Assembly (NCBI RefSeq): GCF_902497625.1
Contig: NZ_CABVGX010000037.1
Span: 1 to 60,580, forward strand
Source: Pseudomonas fluorescens
GTDB taxonomy: Bacteria; Pseudomonadota; Gammaproteobacteria; Pseudomonadales; Pseudomonadaceae
Length of the DNA: 60,580 bases
Reading direction: 5' to 3'
Shown here: positions 25,236 to 34,667 of the stretch, one piece after another
How the letters are laid out: every line of letters starts with the position of its first letter
Numbering within the stretch: position 1 is the stretch's first letter
Made by a program: the position numbers and the translations under genes
The notes under the pieces: generated by a model
What the model saw: the letters and a program-made list of their open reading frames with translations, nothing else
Database searches by the model: none
What the model was told of the DNA's origin: nothing

Positions 25236-26276
25236 TTACTCCTCAGGCACCGCATGCTCACCACGTTGGATCGCTTTCATAAAATCCAGCTTGAGAAGTA
25301 AGCGCTGCATACCTTCAACATCCAGGCGATCAGTGTTGTGGGAGTTATAATCTTCCGTATGGGAAATTTTCTCTTCGCCCTGCTCTACAAACTTGCTGTA
25401 ATTCAAGTCACGCAAGTCCGGTGGGACGCGGAAGTACTGCCCCATATCTTCTGCGCAGGCCATTTCCTCGCGACTTAACAGCGCTTCATAAAGTTTTTCG
25501 CCATGACGAGTGCCGATGATCTGAATTGGGTGCTCTGGCTTACCGACCATCGCGGTCAGCGCTCGTGCCAGGGTCTCAACCGTGGCGGCAGGCGCCTTTT
25601 GGACAAAAAGATCACCATTATTACCGTGTTCGAACGCATACAGCACCAAATCCACTGCGTCCGCGAGGGTCATCATGAAGCGAGTCATGTTCGGATCGGT
25701 AATGGACAGCGGCTTCCCTTCGCGTATCTGCTCAATGAACAAAGGTATTACGGAGCCTCTCGACGCCATTACGTTTCCGTAGCGAGTACCGCAGATCACC
25801 GTCTTGCGCTCATCAACGTTTCGGGATTTGGCGACCATGACCTTTTCCATCATCGCCTTCGAAATACCCATCGCATTGATCGGGTAAACAGCTTTATCTG
25901 TACTCAGGCAGACAACGCGCTTTACGCCGTTATGGATCGCGGCCTCGAGAACGTTGTCGGTACCAATGACGTTAGTCTTGACAGCCTCCATCGGATGGAA
26001 TTCGCAGGAGGGTACTTGCTTAAGTGCTGCTGCGTGGAAGATGTAGTCCACACCGCGGGTAGCGGTCAAAATACTTTGATAATCTCTTACATCGCCGATG
26101 TAAAACTTGAGCTTTGGACTGGAATAGCGCTTCCGCATATCGTCCTGCTTCTTTTCATCACGGCTAAAAATGCGGATTTCAGCGATTTCACTATCAAGGA
26201 ATCGCTTCAACACCGCATTTCCAAAAGAACCCGTACCGCCACTAATTAACAGCACTTTATTAGTAAAATGTCCCAC
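25236..26276 (-). CDS. fnlA: FnlA/WbjB, UDP-GlcNAc 4,6-dehydratase/5-epimerase
   Basis: FnlA/WbjB opens the UDP-L-FucNAc pathway by converting UDP-GlcNAc to UDP-2-acetamido-2,6-dideoxy-L-arabino-hexulose. The 346-residue soluble protein begins MGHFTNKVLLISGGTGSFGN. It has HAAALKQVPSCEFHPMEAV and the active-site STDKAVYPINAMGISKAMME, again with Met at the usual Tyr position. Unlike WbpM it has no membrane domain. It is the first gene of the minus-strand run that ends with wbpM, and a 1.1-kb gene-free region lies upstream. Confidence 0.95.
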   Translation of the reverse strand: MGHFTNKVLLISGGTGSFGNAVLKRFLDSEIAEIRIFSRDEKKQDDMRKRYSSPKLKFYIGDVRDYQSILTATRGVDYIFHAAALKQVPSCEFHPMEAVKTNVIGTDNVLEAAIHNGVKRVVCLSTDKAVYPINAMGISKAMMEKVMVAKSRNVDERKTVICGTRYGNVMASRGSVIPLFIEQIREGKPLSITDPNMTRFMMTLADAVDLVLYAFEHGNNGDLFVQKAPAATVETLARALTAMVGKPEHPIQIIGTRHGEKLYEALLSREEMACAEDMGQYFRVPPDLRDLNYSKFVEQGEEKISHTEDYNSHNTDRLDVEGMQRLLLKLDFMKAIQRGEHAVPEE

Positions 26277-27394
26277 GCAGCCCTTCCCAAAAAAGAAAAA
26301 TAATTTAACGTAAAGCCATGCTAGGCGCTCGGCAACCTAGGTGTCGCCAATGGCTCGACCAGATGTGATCAATTTTGCACCATTCGGCCGCGTTTCAGCA
26401 ATTCATAAGCTTGATCCCGTCAAAAGGCACCACCCAAATCTGCCACTTTCCAACGATTTCCTCACCAGTTCGACCTAGTGTGAAACATTAGCGCGACAAA
26501 TGGTCATGCCCCAAGCAGAGGTGATTGAGCCAGAGAGGCACGTCAATCGAAAGTTCGTATCCCATTGCATCAAGCACCTGCTTAGCGCTAATGGCGGGCC
26601 ACGGCAAGCGTGCGCTCATTGAAAACAGCACGACCTAATCCTTGCGTCACCAGACTCGAATGCCGAATCGGCAAGCTCAAGTCGGGCCATTGGACCTCCC
26701 GTACGCCTAATGCGGTTCGATCAAGGATAACCGTCGTTTTTTTGGGGATATTCAAAAATCTACTCAGCTACGCCTTCCCCCCATAAGAGCGCAGCGAGGC
26801 ATGCTCTGCGCCAGCACCTATGTAGCTCGTACAGACTTAATAAGCCCAGTGTGAAAGCGGCTGCGAATGACTCTGCCACTTTTGACCGTTATTAAGAAAA
26901 ATCTCGGCTCAAACGCCGCGATGTCTCTGCTAGAAACACCTACCCATCGGACCCGCGATGCAGCGAGGAACGCGCCAAAATAACGGCACAGCGACGCCCT
27001 GACAGGACTTTAACTCACAGCTACCACCTAGTTCAGCCCTGACCAGAAGGTCAAAGCGATCGTTCGGCTGGCGCCGACGCCACGTCTGTTTCTGCTGGCT
27101 TGAAACTGCCTTATGACTGTGAATCTTTTTGGACTCCAGCCAAGCCCTCTAGCCTCTAAATCATCTGCGCAAATAGCAATGCTGTGAGCGTCACTGAGAC
27201 CCGGTAGAATCAGCGGTCACCAGCGCGCTAGCGAACAGGGTTTTTTCCTCAAACAACATGTTTCTGCCCCTGCGTCGCACGTTATGGACAATCACAGATA
27301 GCAGAGATGCCCGCAATGAGCTTAAAATTCAGGGCAAATCGCAACTCGCTGTGAGAAAATAAAGGTCAAAATTCTGTTTTGCTAAGGAGACAAA
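26277..27394. other. 1.1-kb gene-free region between divergent O-antigen operons
   Basis: No convincing gene is visible over 1118 bases. Both strands are broken by frequent stops, and composition is intermediate between the GC-rich flank and the AT-rich centre. On the minus strand about 26510-26640 has a stop-free stretch with a protein-like reading (AKQVLDAMGYELSIDVPLWL) but no family I can name. The region must hold the promoters of fnlA and fdtA. A decayed insertion or lost gene is likely but not proven. No JUMPStart element was seen. Confidence 0.55.
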
Positions 27395-27790
27395 ATGAGC
27401 TTGGTGCAATGTGTAAATTTTCCACTGCTTGGGGATGACCGCGGCTCGCTCGTTGTCATGGAAGGTAGCAAAACGGTGCCCTTTGACATCAAACGCGCGT
27501 ACTACATTTTTGGCACTTCCCAAGGCGTATCCCGAGGTTTCCACGCGCACAAAAAACTCCAGCAATTGGCTGTGTGTGTGAAAGGCAAGTGCCGAATGGT
27601 CTTAGACGACGGTGCCAACCGTCAGGACGTTTGGCTGGATGCTCCGACTAAGGGGGTACTCATTGATGCTCAGGTGTGGCATGAGATGCACGAGTTTAGC
27701 GAAGATTGCGTAATGCTCGTTTTGGCAAGTGAACATTACGACGAAGATGATTACATCCGTAATTATGACAAATTTAAGTTGGGGGTTTGA
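27395..27790 (+). CDS. fdtA: FdtA/QdtA-type dTDP-4-keto-6-deoxyglucose 3,4-ketoisomerase
   Basis: The 131-residue cupin moves the keto group of the RmlB product from C4 to C3, giving a dTDP-3-keto-6-deoxyhexose ready for amination. The family signature is DDRGSLVVMEG, then YYIFGTSQGVSRGFHAHKKL with the two active-site histidines 50 and 52. A further stretch is VWHEMHEFSEDCVMLVLASE. A clear AAGGAG precedes the ATG at 27395. With the aminotransferase and the acetyltransferase at 39290 it would make dTDP-Fuc3NAc or dTDP-Qui3NAc. The stereochemistry (FdtA or QdtA) is undecided. Confidence 0.9.
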   Translation: MSLVQCVNFPLLGDDRGSLVVMEGSKTVPFDIKRAYYIFGTSQGVSRGFHAHKKLQQLAVCVKGKCRMVLDDGANRQDVWLDAPTKGVLIDAQVWHEMHEFSEDCVMLVLASEHYDEDDYIRNYDKFKLGV

Positions 27791-27946
27791 GTTGGAGAGG
27801 TCCTATATTACTTTAGCAAACTATAAAGCCATACTGCGGCTGGCCCTACCCTGGTAATAATGTTGTGTCGCCGCACTGAACAGTTGAGACACAGGTCTCT
27901 ATATTAGTACAAAATACAATTAATTAGACTTCCAAGAGTTGAAAAA

Positions 27947-29065
27947 ATGATCTCCTTTCTAGACCTGAAATCAATGAATGCGATCACGCGTGACGAGTTG
28001 ATTGAAGCTTGCACCAGAGTTATTGACTCGGGGTGGTACATTGCTGGCAATGAGCTAGCTCGTTTTGAGAGCGAGTTTGCGAGTTATTGTGGAAGCAAAC
28101 ATTGCGTCGGCGTGGCTAACGGCCTAGACGCATTGATATTGACACTCCGCGCTTGGAAGCACATGGGAAAACTGAAAGACGGCGACGAAGTTATTGTCCC
28201 GGCCAACACTTATATTGCCAGCATTCTTGCAATTACTGAGAATAGGCTCGTTCCAGTATTAGTAGAGCCAGAGCAAAATAGTTTTAATATTTGCCCCGGC
28301 AACGTTCAGGCAGCTATTACTTCTAAAACACGCGCTATTCTGCCGGTCCATCTTTATGGGCAACTAGCAGACATGCCTGCGCTGCTTGAAATCGCACGAA
28401 AGCATGACTTGCTTGTATTAGAGGACTCAGCTCAAGCGCACGGCGCAAGCATGGACTCTCGTAAAGCCGGAAACTGGGGCGATGCATCCGGTTTTAGCTT
28501 CTATCCAGGTAAAAATCTGGGCGCTCTGGGGGACGCAGGAGCGATCACAACCAACGACGATCAGTTGGCGCAAACACTGCGAGCGCTTCGTAATTACGGA
28601 TCTCACGAAAAGTACAAAAATTTATATCAAGGAGTGAACAGTCGACTTGATGAGATCCAAGCAGCGATGCTCAGTGTCAAGCTCAAAGCGTTGGACCAAC
28701 AGACTGTTCATCGCCGTTTGATAGCTAAAATGTATGTTAACGGTATTAAAAATCCAGCAATAATACTCCCTGTCGCTACGGATACCTCCCCGGTTGATTT
28801 TCCTAACCACGTTTGGCATCTCTTTGTAGTGCGCTGCAGCCAGCGCGACGCCCTTCAAGCGCATCTTGCCAGCAACGATATACAAACTCTTATTCATTAC
28901 CCTATACCACCTCACCAGCAACAGGCGTACCCACAATGGAACACGCTTCGTTTTCCTGTGACAGAAAGCATTCATCAACAAGTATTGAGCCTGCCCATCG
29001 GACCTGCGCTATCAGTGGCTGAAGCAAAACAGGTCATCGATGCTTGCAATAGCTTTGTCGTATAG
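27947..29065 (+). CDS. fdtB: FdtB-type PLP aminotransferase for dTDP-3-amino sugar
   Basis: The 372-residue DegT/DnrJ/EryC1-family aminotransferase adds an amino group at C3 of the FdtA product. It has CVGVANGLDALILTLRAW, VPANTYIASILAITE, VLEDSAQAHGA (Asp pairing with the cofactor) and the Schiff-base lysine at about residue 189 in FSFYPGKNLGALGD. A 156-base gap follows fdtA, and eleven bases separate its end from the flippase gene. The composition is clearly AT-richer than the housekeeping genes, fitting horizontal origin of this block. Confidence 0.92.
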   Translation: MISFLDLKSMNAITRDELIEACTRVIDSGWYIAGNELARFESEFASYCGSKHCVGVANGLDALILTLRAWKHMGKLKDGDEVIVPANTYIASILAITENRLVPVLVEPEQNSFNICPGNVQAAITSKTRAILPVHLYGQLADMPALLEIARKHDLLVLEDSAQAHGASMDSRKAGNWGDASGFSFYPGKNLGALGDAGAITTNDDQLAQTLRALRNYGSHEKYKNLYQGVNSRLDEIQAAMLSVKLKALDQQTVHRRLIAKMYVNGIKNPAIILPVATDTSPVDFPNHVWHLFVVRCSQRDALQAHLASNDIQTLIHYPIPPHQQQAYPQWNTLRFPVTESIHQQVLSLPIGPALSVAEAKQVIDACNSFVV

Positions 29066-29076
29066 GCCGGCTGGGT

Positions 29077-30339
29077 ATGACCCTAATTAAAACCAGTCTG
29101 CTCAATGGCATAGCAGTCATCATCAAAATGCTGACGCTACTCGGCATCAATAAGATCTTGGCTATTTATGTCGGTCCGTCAGGCTACGCCGCAATAGGCC
29201 AGTTTCAAAACGCCGTTCAGATGATCACTACATTTGCGAGCGGTGCCATTAATACCGGCGTAACTAGATACACCGCCGAGCATTTCGATGACGAGCTAAA
29301 GCAGCGCCTTGTATGGAGGACTGCAGGTACTATCGCACTCATTGGCTCAGTGCTGACTGGGTTGGCAATTGCTTTTTTTAATCAGTCCTTAGCGAGCTGG
29401 TTTCTTAAAGACGCAAGTTATGGCGGTGTATTCTTGTGGTTTGCTGCTACATTAGTACTGTTCACATTCAACACGCTGCTGCTTGCAATACTTAACGGCA
29501 AAAAAGAAATTGCTAGATACGTGGTCGCTAATATTGCAGGTAGTGTTTTCGCACTGCTCGTAACAACCGCAATGGCAATAAAATTCGGGCTCTACGGCTC
29601 ACTGGTTGCGCTAGCAATATACCAGTCGATCAGTTTTTTTGTGACGCTGGCACTGTGCTATAGAGCTTCTTGGTTTAGATTTAGTTATCTGATTGGCGCC
29701 CCCGATAAGCAAACTGCCATCAATCTCAGCAAATATACAGCCATGGCTCTCACGTCCGCTGTGTGCGTCCCAGTTAGCCACATATTAGTGCGCAACCACA
29801 TTGGTGAAACTCTCGGTTGGGCTGAGGCAGGGTATTGGGAAGCTATCTGGCGCCTTAGCGCGGCCTATCTGATGTTAATAACAACCACGCTCAGCGTTTA
29901 TTATCTGCCTCGGCTGGCCGAACTTAAGGACGCCAAAGATATACAAAAAGAGATTACTCAAGGATATAAAATCGTCTTGCCTGTAGCAGCGCTTGGCGGC
30001 CTTATAATTTATGTATTCAGAGACGTCATTATATCGTTACTTTTTACAACTGACTTTGCACCAATGCGCGAACTGTTCGCTTGGCAGATGCTAGGGGATA
30101 CTCTAAAAATCGGAAGCTGGATTTTAGCGTACCTTATGCTTGGTAAAGCGATGTACAAACTATTTATCGTAACTGAACTTGTTTTTGCGGGTAGTTTTGT
30201 CGTATTAACTTGGGCGCTAACAAATCAGATTGGTCTTGAAGGGGTAGCTGTAGCGCATGCAGTTAATTACGCACTTTACTGGCTAGTGATGGCATATTAT
30301 GTTAAGCGTTATCTTAAAAGCACTCCTAACCAAATTTAA
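29077..30339 (+). CDS. wzx: Wzx-type O-antigen flippase
   Basis: The 420-residue polytopic membrane protein has about twelve hydrophobic helices and the WzxE-like N-terminus IKTSLLNGIAVIIKMLTLLG, followed by AIYVGPSGYAAIGQFQNAV. It would flip the undecaprenyl-linked repeat unit from the cytoplasmic to the periplasmic face. It starts eleven bases after fdtB and ends just before a glycosyltransferase, in one transcript. It is the only flippase candidate in the locus. Confidence 0.9.
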   Translation: MTLIKTSLLNGIAVIIKMLTLLGINKILAIYVGPSGYAAIGQFQNAVQMITTFASGAINTGVTRYTAEHFDDELKQRLVWRTAGTIALIGSVLTGLAIAFFNQSLASWFLKDASYGGVFLWFAATLVLFTFNTLLLAILNGKKEIARYVVANIAGSVFALLVTTAMAIKFGLYGSLVALAIYQSISFFVTLALCYRASWFRFSYLIGAPDKQTAINLSKYTAMALTSAVCVPVSHILVRNHIGETLGWAEAGYWEAIWRLSAAYLMLITTTLSVYYLPRLAELKDAKDIQKEITQGYKIVLPVAALGGLIIYVFRDVIISLLFTTDFAPMRELFAWQMLGDTLKIGSWILAYLMLGKAMYKLFIVTELVFAGSFVVLTWALTNQIGLEGVAVAHAVNYALYWLVMAYYVKRYLKSTPNQI

Positions 30340-30359
30340 TATTGTAAATGGGTTTAAAT

Positions 30360-31301
30360 ATGAGTAATCGACTTCCAAAAGTTAGTATCTTTATGATCTC
30401 TTACAATCAGGCAGCCCTCATTGAAGAGGCGGTATTGTCGTGCCTAAACCAGGATTACAGCAATTTTGAAATAGTAATCTCAGATGATGGATCGACTGAT
30501 GGAACGGCTGAGATTCTTAGAGATTTTAAAACAAAAAACCCTGAGAAAATTAAACTAATACTTAACCCAATAAATCAGGGAATTTTAAAAAATTCTAATA
30601 TCGCGCTGGATAACTGCTCGGGCGAACTGGTAGCTTTCATGGGCGGGGATGACATCCTCTATCCGAACAAAATAAGTACGCAAGTTAGAGCTTTTGAATC
30701 GAATCCAAAACTTGTCTTTTGTTATCATCCTTGCCATATATTAAGAAACGGGATAATTACAGAAACCGTCGGCAACCGGAGCAAAGATCTGGTACAAAAT
30801 TTTCATCAGATGATTTCAAACTATGGTGCGCAAATACCAGGCCCCGTGCCAATGTTGGCTAGGAGCGCGCTACCAGAAGGCGGCTTTAACGAAAAAATTT
30901 CAACGGCCTGTGATTGGCTGTTGTTTATTGAAATATGCTCCAAAGGGGAAGTGGTACGATTGGACGAAGTGCTTTCCATCTATCGGAAACACGACAATAA
31001 TATTGGCCGTAAAGTATTCTCATACGCGGACAATTTCTTGCAGACCTTAGATCTTGTTGAGCAGAAATATGGCAGTGACCCAGAGGTACTTAAGGCAAGT
31101 AGCAAGGGTAGAAAGCGATTTCTATTGGGCATCATTTATAACGCGATAATGGTTGGCAACAAAGAGGCGCTACATAAATACATCGAAATCTATCGGAACG
31201 CAGGCGGTAGCATGGCCACAGTGATAGACTTAATTGGAAGTTTACCCTTTTCAGGAATGCTCTTTAGATCCATCAAGCACTCCTTGAAGAAGATTGTTTG
31301 A
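30360..31301 (+). CDS. family 2 glycosyltransferase
   Basis: The 313-residue GT-A enzyme begins MSNRLPKVSIFMISYNQAAL. It continues with NQDYSNFEIVISDDGSTDGT and the metal-binding region ELVAFMGGDDILYPNKI. It probably adds the third sugar of the O-repeat, perhaps the dTDP-derived 3-acetamido sugar given its position after fdtAB; that is inference. An in-frame ATG at 30348 is a possible start, but the one at 30360 directly precedes the conserved strand. It is the only family 2 enzyme in the plus-strand block apart from the GtrB-like gene on the other strand. Confidence 0.88.
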   Translation: MSNRLPKVSIFMISYNQAALIEEAVLSCLNQDYSNFEIVISDDGSTDGTAEILRDFKTKNPEKIKLILNPINQGILKNSNIALDNCSGELVAFMGGDDILYPNKISTQVRAFESNPKLVFCYHPCHILRNGIITETVGNRSKDLVQNFHQMISNYGAQIPGPVPMLARSALPEGGFNEKISTACDWLLFIEICSKGEVVRLDEVLSIYRKHDNNIGRKVFSYADNFLQTLDLVEQKYGSDPEVLKASSKGRKRFLLGIIYNAIMVGNKEALHKYIEIYRNAGGSMATVIDLIGSLPFSGMLFRSIKHSLKKIV

Positions 31302-31551
31302 GGTTCTGTTTTGCTAATTTTATTGCTAACAGTACCAAAACGAAGTTGACGTGTACTGATAACGCGAGAGGTTTCAGTAACAGTTCGACATGCTAGAGAG
31401 GCCTATAGCACATCTTCGCGCCTGCTTCCGATACAATTGTTAAGATCGGAGGAGTTTATCTGCACAGTCAGCACGTAAGATGCAACGTTTTTTTTGAATT
31501 AGCATAAATGAGCTGCTTTAGACTACACAATTAATTTCGGATGCTAGTAAC

Positions 31552-32823
31552 ATGGATAATACATTGCATAACGGGCAGGATCAAAGGCTAACCAAAGATT
31601 ACATCTTGGTGACCGTTGCAGCAGCGGCATACCTGCTACATATGCTACGAAATATAACTGAACTCTACGCAGTTATCCCACTGGTAATATCAGCAACATG
31701 CTGTCTATTTTATCTATCAAAAAAGATAAAGGTTGATAGCACTGGATGTTGCGCGCTCATTATATTTATATTGATCTATTTTTTGCCTATATTTTATTCT
31801 TTTCTGTGGTACCCGAATGAAAGTTATATGGTCTCATTTGGCCGTTACCTGTACATAATACCGTTTGTCTTTTTATGCATTTATGCTATTTCAAACATAG
31901 CGGTATTTTTATACTTATTAAAACTATATTCAGCATTCATTGTGCTAGGAGGATTTTCGATATTTTATCAGATTGTGTTTGGACCAATATCTTGGTTCCC
32001 AGACGCATCCGAGCGTGAGGGTTTGGTCCGATTTTCATCACTCGCAGGAAGTCTCACAGCGTATGGAATTTTCGCGGGCCTAGCACTTCCTATTATTTAC
32101 TTCATATTTGAAAATAAGTTTATTCGGCTATTCTCACTTTTCACCGTGCTAATTGCAATGCTCTGTACACTCCAGAAAGCCGCGATAGTGAACATTGCAC
32201 TATTCCTCATTTTCTTGTTTTTGAGTGGCGCTGTTATAAACAAGCTAAAAATCATTGGTTTTGTGGTGTTTATCTTACCGATAGCCGTATTTACATTTTA
32301 CTATCTTGACGTCAGTTATGTAGTCGCAACAGTCGATAATATACTAAGGTTGAAAGAAGGATCGGGCGCCTCAGATGTGTCATTTTCACAGAGCATACTC
32401 GATAGAATGTGGCTTCTCCCATCACAGCTCTATAATCTGCACGGCCTAGAGGGAATGATTTATGGGGTTGGAATGGTTGGCGGATCTGGGACCTTAGGCT
32501 TCCCAGAATATCCTATGGCTCACAACGGAGTATTCGATCTACTATTCATCGGCGGGATACTGAACCTCCTTGCCTTTTCCGCGATGGTCTTTTTTGTACT
32601 GTTTAGGCTTAAAAAATTAAAAAGATATTGCAGTCCTTACGGTTTCCCTCTCAAAGTTCTGAAAGTATCACTCTTCGTGTATTTGTTATTGTTGGTGAAC
32701 ATGATTTTCGCAGGCCCTCTACACGTGCAACCCTATGGAGGAGTCATGTTTTATGCCATTACGGTATTCATATGTCTCAGACGTGAGGAAATAAAAAAAT
32801 TTGCGCTAGGTACCCATACATAG
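31552..32823 (+). CDS. wzy: putative Wzy O-antigen polymerase
   Basis: The 423-residue very hydrophobic protein has about eleven membrane helices. It carries a large periplasmic-type loop near residues 255-330 (LRLKEGSGASDVSFSQSILD, then MVGGSGTLGFPEYPMAHNGV). This topology and the H-N-G in AHNGVFDLLF are typical of Wzy and the O-antigen ligase superfamily, which share little sequence. It is the only candidate polymerase in the locus, and WaaL ligase is normally encoded elsewhere. The 250 bases before it hold no recognisable feature. Confidence 0.75.
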   Translation: MDNTLHNGQDQRLTKDYILVTVAAAAYLLHMLRNITELYAVIPLVISATCCLFYLSKKIKVDSTGCCALIIFILIYFLPIFYSFLWYPNESYMVSFGRYLYIIPFVFLCIYAISNIAVFLYLLKLYSAFIVLGGFSIFYQIVFGPISWFPDASEREGLVRFSSLAGSLTAYGIFAGLALPIIYFIFENKFIRLFSLFTVLIAMLCTLQKAAIVNIALFLIFLFLSGAVINKLKIIGFVVFILPIAVFTFYYLDVSYVVATVDNILRLKEGSGASDVSFSQSILDRMWLLPSQLYNLHGLEGMIYGVGMVGGSGTLGFPEYPMAHNGVFDLLFIGGILNLLAFSAMVFFVLFRLKKLKRYCSPYGFPLKVLKVSLFVYLLLLVNMIFAGPLHVQPYGGVMFYAITVFICLRREEIKKFALGTHT

Positions 32824-33087
32824 CTTGAAGATCACTCAGAATCGTTACCCACTAAAGTTGAAGTTCAAGACAAATATTGCGTGACGACGAAATCAGCAAT
32901 ATTGGCGCCGCCGGATGACAATTTTTATTGACGCCACGCTTACCTTGCTAAAAGCGGTGCAAGGTTAGCTAGCTGATGCCGCGGGTAAACTAAGCCTGAA
33001 TGTGACTATTATTTTTCGTTTGTATTACCTGTTAGCTAGCATCTTTCCAAAACGCTTGAGCTTAATACATTTAACTTGGAACAACCA

Positions 33088-34155
33088 ATGTCAGCGATCA
33101 GTACCAGCCGCTTAATCTTTCTTGACTATATGAGAGTTTTCGCATTTGTAAGCGTTCTATGTGGGCACAAATTTGCGGCTGATATTGAAGGCGCAATCAG
33201 CAACACGGAACTTCATATTACTATTCGATACTTGTTTGAAGCGATATTACCATTATGCGCTGGCGGCGCTGCTGGCGTCGTGGTTTTTTTTCTTACTTCG
33301 GGCTACATCATCACCCACGTTTTACAAAAAGAGACGACCCTCGACTTTGTCGTCAAACGGTTTTTTCGCATTTATCCGCTTTACGTTTTTGCAGTTACGG
33401 TTGAAACATTTATGGCGTGGTATTTTCAGGCCACTCCAGTCCCACCTCTCGCAGTAATGCTACCTAGATTGTTATTGATCGGAGATTTTTTTGATGTTCC
33501 AAATTCACTGGCCGGAGTCGAATGGACACTTCGCATTGAAATACTCTTTTATAGTGCAATGGCAATATTTAAAATTACTGGGCTTTTTAGAAACCAAAGA
33601 TCACTACCTTTCGTATATTTAGCCCTGTCCACTTTTCTATACCTGATTCCAGCATTCCCTGGAGTAGGCCGCTGGAACGCGGGATATGTTAACACCTACA
33701 CAGTTTTTCTTTTTATAGGGTCATTGATCTATTTAAGCCATCATAAACGTACCAGCAACACAATATGCGCGACGGTCGCATCTATATTAGGCTTAATGTT
33801 CCTAATAAAAATCTCCGCAATCCAGCCGTTCTGGAAGGAAAGTAATTACGCCATCATCGCGACGGGTTTATTTCTCATTGCACATCACTACGGTCCGACA
33901 CTTCGCGACGGGCGTGTTCTAAGAGTGGCCTCGGACCTGACATTCTCCGTTTACCTCTTCCATAATTGGCTGTGGGGTTACCTTGAAACTCCGGTATCGA
34001 ACATGGGATTGTCGGGACTGACTTCAAAACTATTTATAGCTACGCTTCTGTTTCTCATTTGTTATGTCTTTCACATTACTATCGAAAAACTAGGTTTATT
34101 CACCGGACAGCTGGTAATTAATAAATTGCCTAGGCGTCGCTCGTTTGTGAATTAA
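33088..34155 (+). CDS. acyltransferase family 3 (OafA-like) membrane protein
   Basis: The 355-residue protein of the OafA/YrhL acyltransferase family has about ten membrane helices. Conserved parts are RLIFLDYMRVFAFVSVLCGH near the start, FLTSGYIITHVL, the arginine loop VVKRFFRIYPLYVF and VEWTLRIEILFY. It would acetylate or otherwise acylate the O-antigen on the periplasmic side or at the inner membrane. The ATG at 33088 is chosen rather than a TTG twelve bases upstream. A second acyltransferase of the same family is at 38011. Confidence 0.88.
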   Translation: MSAISTSRLIFLDYMRVFAFVSVLCGHKFAADIEGAISNTELHITIRYLFEAILPLCAGGAAGVVVFFLTSGYIITHVLQKETTLDFVVKRFFRIYPLYVFAVTVETFMAWYFQATPVPPLAVMLPRLLLIGDFFDVPNSLAGVEWTLRIEILFYSAMAIFKITGLFRNQRSLPFVYLALSTFLYLIPAFPGVGRWNAGYVNTYTVFLFIGSLIYLSHHKRTSNTICATVASILGLMFLIKISAIQPFWKESNYAIIATGLFLIAHHYGPTLRDGRVLRVASDLTFSVYLFHNWLWGYLETPVSNMGLSGLTSKLFIATLLFLICYVFHITIEKLGLFTGQLVINKLPRRRSFVN

Positions 34156-34667
34156 TATCAGCGAAGCTAAGCTTTGCGGCGAGAGGCGGCAATCAAGACC
34201 AACTCCACAGCACCCTTACTGTCCCAAATACCTAGCGTGAACTCAAATAGGCGCACACCCCTTGAGCAATAAAATTTGAGGGTCGTCGATTTCGCCTCTT
34301 CTATTGAATATAAATAGAAGCTTAAAGGTTCGAGCACTTGTGGCGTACATAAAGCTGCTTCTAGATAATGTCTGCGTATTAGCTTGTAGCGCCTGAGTCA
34401 GAATTTATGCTATCTAAATGACCTGGAAGTCTCACGTAGGCGAAAGCTTCCCAAATTAGCCGTAATATTAAGCGTCGTTTGAATCTCAACACTTGTAGCC
34501 TTTGCTTCCGCTATTCCTCGACGTACCATGTCGCCATTGGCGACCAAGCCACGATGAAGTTGTAACTTTAAAAGTTGTGGTAATTACGTATCGGCATTCA
34601 TGGCCTTAGAATTCATTAATAACGAGTGAAGGCAACGCGCGGGAGACTAGCGTATTGCCTGCGAGGA
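34156..34667. other. gene-free gap between convergent genes
   Basis: The 512 bases between the acyltransferase and the convergent membrane protein are AT-rich and broken by stops in all frames. No terminator with a clear T-run, no repeat and no small gene could be supported. Confidence 0.5.
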
